Assembly: GCA_012510755.1 (NCBI GenBank)
Contig: JAAZHL010000050.1
Coordinates: forward strand, 1 to 6,046
Length of the DNA: 6,046 bases
Reading direction: 5' to 3'
DNA from: Leucobacter sp.
GTDB lineage: Bacteria; Actinomycetota; Actinomycetes; Actinomycetales; Microbacteriaceae
Positions 1 to 5,262 of the stretch are shown here, one piece after another. A model generated the notes under the pieces. That model was not told the origin of the DNA. It saw only the letters and a program-made list of their open reading frames with translations, and searched no databases. Each line of letters opens with the position of its first letter. Within the stretch, counting starts at the first letter, position 1. A program made the translations under genes and the position numbers.

Positions 1-1
1 G

Positions 2-67
2 ACTGAGGCGTTGGTCGAGCGTTTCATTGACGCGGGTTCGTCGCAAGGTTCGACCCCTCGATCGTAG
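2..67 (+). CDS. Possible 3' end of an upstream gene (partial, uncertain)
   Basis: Reading from base 2, an open frame of 21 codons runs in from the left edge and ends at a TAG at 65-67; its last residues are SSQGSTPRS. The next ~90 bases are AT-richer and hold the promoter of the following gene, so a gene end here is plausible. There is too little to assign a family. An equally weak alternative lies on the minus strand, where an ATG at 27 would start a divergent protein (MKRSTNASV) leaving the window, without a well-placed ribosome binding site. The sequence cannot decide between them. Confidence 0.22.
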   Translation, partial: TEALVERFIDAGSSQGSTPRS

Positions 68-94
68 TATTAACTTGACGGCAGCGTGAGATAC

Positions 95-123
95 TTTTCA
101 AAGCCAGACAGATCGTATATGAT
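95..123 (+). promoter_or_regulatory. Candidate sigma-70-type promoter of the catabolic cluster
   Basis: A -35-like TTTTCA (95-100, 4 of 6 matches to TTGACA) is followed by a 17-base spacer and a -10-like TATGAT (118-123, 5 of 6 matches to TATAAT). It lies in the most AT-rich stretch before the first cluster gene and would start transcription near 130, giving a leader of about 30 nt before the ATG at 159. The spacing is optimal, so this is the best promoter candidate in the window. It is a motif match only. Confidence 0.55.
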
Positions 124-126
124 TTG
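109..126. promoter_or_regulatory. Near-palindrome over the -10 box, candidate GntR operator
   Basis: CAGATCGTATATGATTTG is symmetric at 7 of 9 base pairs around the centre at 117/118; the inner 12 bases ATCGTATATGAT match at 5 of 6 pairs. It covers the candidate -10 box, so a bound protein would block RNA polymerase. FCD-type GntR repressors commonly bind short AT-containing palindromes in their own promoters, and one is encoded two genes downstream positions later (1661-2338). That this regulator binds here is inference. Confidence 0.35.
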
Positions 127-158
127 AGATACAACAGCGAAGTAAGTGAGATGAACCT

Positions 159-1658
159 ATGAGTTACGGTATTGACACCCCTGGCAAGATCGTTGCCGTT
201 CACCTGAACTATGCCTCGCGCATCGCGCAGCGCGGTCGCACCCCAGAATTTGCCAGCTATTTCTTCAAGCCAGCAAGCTCACTCGGGGCGACAAACGGCA
301 CTATCGAGCGCCCCGCCGGCACAGAGCTGCTCTCGTTTGAAGGCGAGATCGCGCTCGTCATCGGCGAGCCTGCCCGCTGGGTCTCCCCCGAAGATGGTTA
401 CAAGCATGTGGCGAAGATCACCGCAGCCAATGATTTCGGCCTGTACGACTTGCGTGCAGCCGATAAGGGTTCGAACGTGCGCAACAAGGGCGGCGATGGC
501 TACACCCCAATCGGACCAGTGGCGATCAGCACCGAAGGTATCGCCCAAGATGCCTGGCGGGTACGCACCTGGGTCAACGGCCAATTGGTGCAAGAAGACT
601 CCAGCGACACGCTTAAGTTCTCGTTTGGTCAGTTAGTTGCCGACCTCTCGCAGCATATGACGCTCGAGACCGGCGATGTCATTCTTACCGGTACCCCGGC
701 CGGCAGTTCAGTCGTCATCCCCGGCGACGTTGTTGAGGTCGAGGTCGACGCCCCGGCAGCCCCGGGCGCTCCCACTACCGGCCGCCTGATCACCACGATC
801 ACGCAGGGCACTCACCCATTTGGTGATTTTGGCAACAAACCCAAAACCGACGATCTGCAGCGCGTCGAGGCGTGGGGCGACACAGCAGCTCACGAGGCCG
901 CTGTCGCAGCTGGCCGCGCGACCCCGCTCGAGGGTGAGCCCGAGGCAGCAGCGGCTGGGCCACTGACCGACGAGATTCGCAAGCTGCTCGACGGCGTGGC
1001 AGTCGCCACCGTGTCAGCTGCACTGCGTAAGCGCGGCTACGTCGACATCTTTATTGATGGCGTGTACCCCAACCATGAGGGGGATCGCATTCTCGGCACG
1101 GCGAAGACGCTGCGTTTCATTCCGTTTCGACCTGATCTCTTCAAGGCACACGGTGGCGGCTACAACGCCCAGAAGCGCGCATTCGACTCGGTCAACGAGG
1201 GTGAGGTGCTCGTTGTTGAGGCCCGTGGCGTGCCTTCTACCGGCACCGTCGGTGACGTGCTTGCCCTGCGCGCACAGGTGCGCGGCGCTGCAGGCATCGT
1301 GACTGATGGCGGCGTGCGAGACTTCGCTGCGGTGCACGAGTTCGAGATTCCGGTCTTTTCGCAGGGCGCACACCCCAGCGTGCTCGGGCGACGCCACGTG
1401 CCGTGGGAGACCGACGTCACAATTGCGTGCGGTGGAGCTGCGGTACAGCCGGGCGACATCATTATGGGCGACCGTGATGGCGTCATCGTGATCCCCCCGT
1501 TCCTGCTCGAAGAGGTCGCTCGTGACTCGGCTATGCAAGAGACCGAAGACGCTTGGGTTGCTGACCAGGTTGCAAAGGGTGCAGCAGTCGACGGGCTGTT
1601 TCCGATGAACGCTGAGTGGCGGGCACGCTACGAGGCTGAACAGAGCGCACAGGCGTAA
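159..1658 (+). CDS. Fusion: FAH-family (HpaG-like) isomerase/decarboxylase + RraA/HMG-aldolase-like domain
   Basis: Residues 1-~228 form a fumarylacetoacetate-hydrolase domain. The likely metal ligands are E61 and E63 in FEGEIALVIG and D92 in AANDFGLYDL, followed by the conserved KGGDGYTPIGP (110-120, Lys110) and ILTGTPAGS (175-183). The KIVAVHLNY..R..QRGRTP start resembles HpaG-type enzymes, which decarboxylate and isomerise 5-carboxymethyl-2-oxo-hex-3-ene-1,7-dioate. An Ala/Glu-rich linker (~229-268) leads to an RraA-like domain (~269-499) with GVRD (385-388) and PGDIIMGDRDGVIVIP (431-446). This domain keeps the D-X20-R-D motif (D366, R387, D388) of metal-dependent HMG/CHA-type pyruvate aldolases and oxaloacetate decarboxylases, so it is more likely an enzyme than an RNase E inhibitor. 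There is no Met between residues 167 and 436, so the second half has no ATG start of its own. Enterobacterial HpaG is instead two FAH units. The start at 159 has a weak AAGTGAG (144-150) 8 nt upstream. Domain families are sure; the exact reactions are inferred. Confidence 0.9.
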   Translation: MSYGIDTPGKIVAVHLNYASRIAQRGRTPEFASYFFKPASSLGATNGTIERPAGTELLSFEGEIALVIGEPARWVSPEDGYKHVAKITAANDFGLYDLRAADKGSNVRNKGGDGYTPIGPVAISTEGIAQDAWRVRTWVNGQLVQEDSSDTLKFSFGQLVADLSQHMTLETGDVILTGTPAGSSVVIPGDVVEVEVDAPAAPGAPTTGRLITTITQGTHPFGDFGNKPKTDDLQRVEAWGDTAAHEAAVAAGRATPLEGEPEAAAAGPLTDEIRKLLDGVAVATVSAALRKRGYVDIFIDGVYPNHEGDRILGTAKTLRFIPFRPDLFKAHGGGYNAQKRAFDSVNEGEVLVVEARGVPSTGTVGDVLALRAQVRGAAGIVTDGGVRDFAAVHEFEIPVFSQGAHPSVLGRRHVPWETDVTIACGGAAVQPGDIIMGDRDGVIVIPPFLLEEVARDSAMQETEDAWVADQVAKGAAVDGLFPMNAEWRARYEAEQSAQA

Positions 1659-1660
1659 CG

Positions 1661-2338
1661 ATGGCAACACTCTCAAAGAGCGAGCAGGCTTATCGCCTCA
1701 TGCGATCTCGCATCGATAGCGGCCAGTATGTGCCCGGCTATCGGCTTGTTTTGGCGCCGATTGCCAAGGAACTTGGCATGTCTGTCGTACCGGTGCGCGA
1801 AGCAATTCGCCGCCTCGAGGCTGAGGGCTTTGTTACGTTCGAGCTCAACGTGGGTGCGCAGGTCGCGCTGATCAAAGAGACCGAGTACCAAAACACTATG
1901 CAAACCCTTGCCCTCGTCGAGGGCGCGGCGACCGCGCTGTCGGCTACCGACATCACCGCAGACCAATTGCGCAGGGCAGCAGAGATCAACGATCGCATGC
2001 GTCTTAGCCTCGATGATTTCGACCCACAACAGTTCACCGAGCTTAACCTCGAGTTTCACAGTGTGCTCTTCGAGCAGTGCCCGAACCCGCACATTCTCGA
2101 CCTCGTCCATCGGGGTTGGAACCGCATGAAGGTGCTCCGCGACTCGTCGTTTAGCTTCGTTCCTGGCCGCGCCCGTGAATCGGTCGAAGAACACGACCGC
2201 ATTCTCAAGATGGTGATTGATCGTTCACCAGCTATTGAAATCGAGCTCGCTGCGCGCGAACATCGTCTTAAAACACTGCGCGCAGTGCTCGCACACCAAC
2301 ACCACACGAAACACCGCACTGAGGTTCCGGCGGCATAG
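1661..2338 (+). CDS. GntR-family transcriptional regulator, FCD (FadR-like) subfamily
   Basis: 225 residues, typical for the FCD subgroup. The N-terminal winged helix-turn-helix covers ~4-70, with the recognition region IAKELGMSVVPVREAIRRL at 34-52, the family hallmark PVREALRRLE being almost exact. The all-helical FCD effector domain covers ~75-210; H133 (NLEFHSVLFE), H178 (EEHDRIL) and H201 (AAREHRLKT) sit where the domain's metal-binding histidines lie, while the usual acidic ligand four residues before the first His appears to be Asn129. The ATG lies only 2 nt after the fusion gene's stop and has no good ribosome binding site, pointing to translational coupling and co-transcription. It probably controls the surrounding cluster in response to a pathway acid; the ligand, and whether it represses or activates, are not visible. 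A 13-bp palindrome overlaps its stop codon. Confidence 0.93.
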   Translation: MATLSKSEQAYRLMRSRIDSGQYVPGYRLVLAPIAKELGMSVVPVREAIRRLEAEGFVTFELNVGAQVALIKETEYQNTMQTLALVEGAATALSATDITADQLRRAAEINDRMRLSLDDFDPQQFTELNLEFHSVLFEQCPNPHILDLVHRGWNRMKVLRDSSFSFVPGRARESVEEHDRILKMVIDRSPAIEIELAAREHRLKTLRAVLAHQHHTKHRTEVPAA

Positions 2339-2349
2339 GTGACTCACCT
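2337..2349. promoter_or_regulatory. Perfect 13-bp palindrome at the end of the regulator gene
   Basis: AGGTGACTCACCT is a perfect inverted repeat of two 6-base arms around one central C. It begins inside the TAG stop codon of the GntR gene and lies 64 bp before the hpaE start. A one-base centre makes it a poor RNA hairpin, so a DNA-binding site is the more natural reading. The GGT...ACC arms recall FadR-type operators (TGGTNNNACCA), but the inner spacing is five bases, not three. The function as an operator is inferred. Confidence 0.35.
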
Positions 2350-2396
2350 CACCCGTTCCACACTCAGTTTTTCCTCATCCATTCATCACCCTCCTC
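2342..2396 (+). other. C-rich, G-poor leader before hpaE
   Basis: These 55 bases contain 26 C and only 2 G on the coding strand, in sharp contrast to the surrounding genes. The transcript would be almost unstructured. This composition (C well above G) is what Rho utilisation sites look like, but it would also suit an open translation-initiation leader. No convincing -10/-35 pair is seen here, so hpaE is probably read from the upstream promoter. Confidence 0.3.
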
Positions 2397-2412
2397 GAGA
2401 AAGTTACAGATT

Positions 2413-3909
2413 ATGGCTCACGAAAAGCCCTCAGGGCTCCCAGAGAAGATTCAACTCTTCATCGACGGCAAGTTCGTTGATGCACAAGACGGGGCCGAGT
2501 TCGATGTGATCGAGCCCGTCACCAACGAGGTGTACATCAAGGCAGCTTCTGCGGGTAAGGCCGACGTCGACCTTGCGGTCGCAGCTGCCAAGCGCGCATT
2601 TGACGAAGGCCCCTGGCCCCAGATGCTGCCCCGCGAGCGTTCACGAATTCTGCACAAAGTCGCTGACATCGTTGAGTCACGCGACGACCAGCTCGCGCTG
2701 ATCGAGAGCTGGGACTCGGGTCTGCCCATCACGCAGGCGAAGGGGCAGGCACGCCGCGCTGCCGAGAACTTCCGTTTCTTTGCTGACCTCATCGTCGCGC
2801 AGCATGACAACGTCACCAAGGTTCCAGGCCGGCAGATCAACTACGTAAACCGCAAGCCGATTGGCGTTGCTGGCCTCATCACCCCGTGGAACGTGCCGTT
2901 CATGCAGGAATCATGGAAGCTCGCACCGGCGCTTGCGACAGGCAACACGGTCGTGCTGAAGCCGGCGAGCTACACTCCCCTGTCGGCCGCGCTGTGGCCT
3001 GAGATCTTCCGCGAGGCTGGCGTGCCAGAAGGCGTATTCAACCTCATTCTCGGTTCGGGCGGCGTCGCGGGTGACGCATTGGTCAAGCACCCTGACGTGC
3101 CTCTCATCTCCTTTACCGGTGACAGCTCGACCGGCGCGATGATCTCGACCAACGCCGCTCCCCTGCTCAAGGGTCTGTCGCTCGAACTCGGCGGCAAGAG
3201 CCCCTCAGTCGTGTTCGCCGATGCTGATCTTGAAGAAGCCCTCGACGCGACGGTCTTCAGCGTGTTCAGCCTGAACGGCGAACGCTGCACCGCAGGCTCA
3301 CGCGTGCTCGTTGAGCGCTCGATCTACGACGACTTTGTCGCTCGTTATGCAGAGCGCGCCAAGAACATCGTGATTGGCCTGCCGAGCGACCCCGCGACCG
3401 AGGTCGGCGCGCTCGTGCACCCAAGCCACTTCGAGAAGGTCATGAGCTACGTCGAGATCGGCAAGGGCGAAGGTCGTCTCGTCGCTGGTGGCGGTCGCCC
3501 CGAAGGGTTCCCAGAGGGCAACTACGTCGCACCCACCGTATTCGCTGATGTGAAGTCCGATGCCAGAATCTTCCAAGAAGAAATCTTTGGCCCGGTCGTT
3601 GCAATTACCCCCTTCGACACCGATGAAGAGGCACTGCAGCTCGCGAACGACACCAAGTACGGCCTCGCAGCCTACGTATGGACCACGAACTTGAAACGTG
3701 CGCACAACTTTGCTCACGGCATTGAGTCAGGCATGGTGTGGCTCAACTCGAACAACGTGCGTGACCTGCGCACCCCGTTCGGCGGCGTGAAGGCGTCGGG
3801 GCTGGGCCGCGAAGGCGGCTACCGCTCAGTAGATTTCTACACCACGTCACAGTCAATCCAAATCACACTGAACGAAGCACACTCACCACGCTTCGGTGCA
3901 GGCAAGTAA
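2413..3909 (+). CDS. hpaE: 5-carboxymethyl-2-hydroxymuconate semialdehyde dehydrogenase (HpaE type)
   Basis: NAD(P)-dependent aldehyde dehydrogenase, 498 residues as expected for the superfamily. Visible landmarks: TPWN (157-160, oxyanion Asn160), KPAS (183-186, cofactor-binding Lys183), the nucleotide loop FTGDSSTG (234-241), the general base in ELGGKSP (Glu258), the nucleophile in NGERCTAGSR (Cys292) and EEIFGPV (Glu390). All catalytic residues are intact. Many aldehyde dehydrogenases share these motifs, so the substrate is assigned from context: the next gene makes exactly the semialdehyde that HpaE oxidises, and the cluster's first gene acts on the product after tautomerisation. It lies 74 bp after the regulator gene; a weak GAGAAAG (2397-2403) lies 9 nt before the ATG. 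A related semialdehyde substrate (such as 2-hydroxymuconate semialdehyde) is possible but less likely. Confidence 0.92.
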   Translation: MAHEKPSGLPEKIQLFIDGKFVDAQDGAEFDVIEPVTNEVYIKAASAGKADVDLAVAAAKRAFDEGPWPQMLPRERSRILHKVADIVESRDDQLALIESWDSGLPITQAKGQARRAAENFRFFADLIVAQHDNVTKVPGRQINYVNRKPIGVAGLITPWNVPFMQESWKLAPALATGNTVVLKPASYTPLSAALWPEIFREAGVPEGVFNLILGSGGVAGDALVKHPDVPLISFTGDSSTGAMISTNAAPLLKGLSLELGGKSPSVVFADADLEEALDATVFSVFSLNGERCTAGSRVLVERSIYDDFVARYAERAKNIVIGLPSDPATEVGALVHPSHFEKVMSYVEIGKGEGRLVAGGGRPEGFPEGNYVAPTVFADVKSDARIFQEEIFGPVVAITPFDTDEEALQLANDTKYGLAAYVWTTNLKRAHNFAHGIESGMVWLNSNNVRDLRTPFGGVKASGLGREGGYRSVDFYTTSQSIQITLNEAHSPRFGAGK

Positions 3910-3925
3910 CCTACCGTCCCTCCAG

Positions 3926-3943
3926 GCTGCGTACCGTCGCAGC
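3926..3943. repeat. Inverted repeat GCTGCG-N6-CGCAGC, copy 1
   Basis: GCTGCG (3926-3931) and CGCAGC (3938-3943) are exact complements separated by TACCGT. The same 6-N6-6 element occurs 43 bp further on (3969-3986), with a different central six bases. It lies in the 119-bp gap between hpaE and the dioxygenase gene. It can be read as a small hairpin or as a protein-binding half of a spaced pair. Confidence 0.4.
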
Positions 3944-3961
3944 ACCCCAGCCACTGATTCC

Positions 3962-3993
3962 CCGTCATGCTGCGAGCAGTCGCAGCATGACGG
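3962..3993. repeat. Perfect 14-bp inverted repeat, strong hairpin between hpaE and hpaD
   Basis: The arms CCGTCATGCTGCGA (3962-3975) and TCGCAGCATGACGG (3980-3993) are exact complements around the loop GCAG. No T-run follows, so it is not a standard intrinsic terminator. Possible roles are an mRNA-stabilising or processing hairpin that sets different hpaE and hpaD levels, or an operator. It contains the second GCTGCG-N6-CGCAGC element (3969-3986). The upstream in-frame ATG at 3987 lies inside the right arm. Confidence 0.65.
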
Positions 3994-4015
3994 TCTCAGA
4001 TGACGCACAACCAGT

Positions 4016-4021
4016 GAAGGA
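4016..4021 (+). promoter_or_regulatory. Ribosome binding site that fixes the hpaD start at 4029
   Basis: GAAGGA stands 7 nt before the ATG at 4029 and is the best Shine-Dalgarno match before any cluster gene. The in-frame ATG at 3987 has no such site and is buried in a 14-bp hairpin arm. The start at 4029 is therefore preferred, which removes 14 residues from the longest reading frame. Confidence 0.75.
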
Positions 4022-4028
4022 ACACATC

Positions 4029-5171
4029 ATGGCAAAACTCAACGAGAGCGACAAGACCTCTTCGGGTTTCTGGGTGACAAAAGAAGCCCCGATCCACTCT
4101 GACAACCCTGTCGCTACGCCCACGGCCGCAGCACCAGACATTCTGCGCTGCGCCTACATGGAGCTTGTGGTCACCGACCTCGCAGCTTCGCGCAAGTTCT
4201 ACGTCGACGCGCTCGGCCTCTACGTCACCGAAGAAGACGACGAGACCATCTACTTGCGTTCGACTGATGAATTCATTCACCACAACCTCGTGCTGCGCAA
4301 GGGCCCGCTTGCCGCTGTCGCTGCGTTCTCATACCGTGTACGCACGCCCGAAGACCTCGACAAGGCCGTAGCGTTCTACACCGAGCTCGGCTGCGACGTT
4401 CGCCGCAACGAGAACGGCTTCGTGAAGGGCATCGGTGATTCGGTGCGCGTCGTTGACCCGCTCGGCTTCCCCTACGAGTTCTTCTTCCAGACTGAGCACC
4501 AAGAGCGTCTCGCATGGCGTTACGATCTGCACATTCCTGGCGAACTCGTGCGTCTCGATCACTTCAACCAGGTCACCCCTGACGTGCCGCGCGCAGTGCG
4601 TCACTACCAAGACCTCGGCTTCCGTGTGACCGAAGACATTCAAGATAACGAGGGAACCGTATACGCGGCATGGTTGCGCCGCAAGCCGACCGTGCACGAC
4701 ACCGCTGCGACTGGCGGCGATGGCCCGCGCATGCACCACGTTGCTTTCGCCACGCACGAGAAGCACAACATTCTCGCGATCTGCGACAAGCTCGGCGCAC
4801 TGCGGTTGAGTGATCACATTGAGCGCGGCCCCGGCCGTCACGGTGTGTCGAACGCGTTCTACCTCTACCTGCGCGACCCCGACGGTCACCGCGTCGAGAT
4901 CTACACGCAGGACTACTACACTGGCGACCCCGACAACCCTGTGGTTACCTGGGACGTGCACGACAACCAGCGTCGCGACTGGTGGGGCAACCCCGTTGTT
5001 CCGTCGTGGTACACCGACGCTTCGCTCGTGCTCGATCTCGATGGCAACCCACAGCCGGTAGTGGCTCGCACCGACGCCAGCGAAATGGCAGTGACGATCG
5101 GCGCTGACGGTTTCTCGTACACTCGCGAGGGTGACGATGTAAAGGGCTTCAAGCTCGGCGAAACGCTGTAA
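4029..5171 (+). CDS. hpaD: Homoprotocatechuate (3,4-dihydroxyphenylacetate) 2,3-dioxygenase, extradiol VOC type
   Basis: 380 residues from the chosen start. It cleaves homoprotocatechuate with O2 to 5-carboxymethyl-2-hydroxymuconate semialdehyde. Two VOC (vicinal oxygen chelate) domains are seen: a non-metal N-terminal one (~41-155, starting CAYMELVVTDL) and the catalytic C-terminal one (~173-300). The active site of Brevibacterium fuscum HPCD is reproduced at a constant +23 offset: metal ligands H178, H237 and E290 (H155, H214, E267 there), acid-base H223 (H200), and N180, W215, R266, H271, Y280 and R316. Family assignment is therefore very firm. The +23 offset means a longer N-terminus than the B. 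fuscum enzyme. The relative MndD of Arthrobacter globiformis uses Mn(II), so Fe versus Mn cannot be read from these residues. The symbol is functional only: E. coli HpaD belongs to the unrelated LigB family. It is the last gene before the terminator. Confidence 0.96.
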   Translation: MAKLNESDKTSSGFWVTKEAPIHSDNPVATPTAAAPDILRCAYMELVVTDLAASRKFYVDALGLYVTEEDDETIYLRSTDEFIHHNLVLRKGPLAAVAAFSYRVRTPEDLDKAVAFYTELGCDVRRNENGFVKGIGDSVRVVDPLGFPYEFFFQTEHQERLAWRYDLHIPGELVRLDHFNQVTPDVPRAVRHYQDLGFRVTEDIQDNEGTVYAAWLRRKPTVHDTAATGGDGPRMHHVAFATHEKHNILAICDKLGALRLSDHIERGPGRHGVSNAFYLYLRDPDGHRVEIYTQDYYTGDPDNPVVTWDVHDNQRRDWWGNPVVPSWYTDASLVLDLDGNPQPVVARTDASEMAVTIGADGFSYTREGDDVKGFKLGETL

Positions 5172-5186
5172 TTTTCTACGAGGATC

Positions 5187-5224
5187 GGATCCCGGGGCGC
5201 CCGCGCCCCGGGATCCTTTTCTAT
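5187..5224 (+). terminator. Intrinsic terminator of the catabolic cluster
   Basis: A perfect 13-bp GC-rich stem, GGATCCCGGGGCG (5187-5199) with CGCCCCGGGATCC (5204-5216), closes a CCCG loop and is followed at once by TTTTCTATT. It starts 15 nt after the hpaD stop codon. It ends the cluster's transcript and separates it from the ABC gene. Confidence 0.93.
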
Positions 5225-5250
5225 TCTCTGGCTGGAGTCAGCGACCCAGC

Positions 5251-5262
5251 TATGCTTGCCAC
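5251..5262 (+). promoter_or_regulatory. Candidate -10 box of a leaderless promoter for the ABC ATPase gene
   Basis: TATGCT (5251-5256) fits the actinobacterial TANNNT -10 pattern and ends six bases before the ATG at 5263, so transcription would begin on or beside the A of the start codon. No Shine-Dalgarno sequence sits at a usable distance; the only GGAG (5234-5237) is 25 bases upstream. No good -35 box is visible. Confidence 0.4.

Noticed and set aside
1..68. tRNA-like layout: 4-bp D-like stem (1-16), anticodon-like stem with CAT at 25-27, and GGTTCGA (47-53) as a T-arm
   Set aside because: Position 37 would be T, the expected D-loop A14 and A21 are missing, the variable loop is 9 nt, one T-stem pair fails, and the 5' acceptor strand would be outside the window. 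Probably chance.
75..97. TTGACG (75-80) as the -35 of the cluster promoter
   Set aside because: The -10 position at 17 bp spacing is TCAAAG, a poor match; the TTTTCA/TATGAT pair at 95-123 is better overall.
151..162. Four-codon micro-ORF ATGAACCTATGA overlapping the fusion gene's start as ATGA
   Set aside because: Too short to show selection, and a similar chance mini-ORF (5252-5266) lies before the ABC gene. No attenuator-type codon run is seen.
1014..1676. 220-codon open frame on the minus strand opposite the fusion gene
   Set aside because: It overlaps the strongly supported RraA-like coding region and has no recognisable motifs; such antisense frames are common in high-GC genes.
3987..4028. 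Longer dioxygenase reading frame starting at ATG 3987
   Set aside because: That ATG lies in a perfect hairpin arm with no ribosome binding site, whereas ATG 4029 has GAAGGA 7 nt upstream.
4329..4961. 210-codon open frame on the minus strand opposite the dioxygenase gene
   Set aside because: Val/Arg/Glu-biased shadow of a gene whose whole active site is recognisable on the plus strand.
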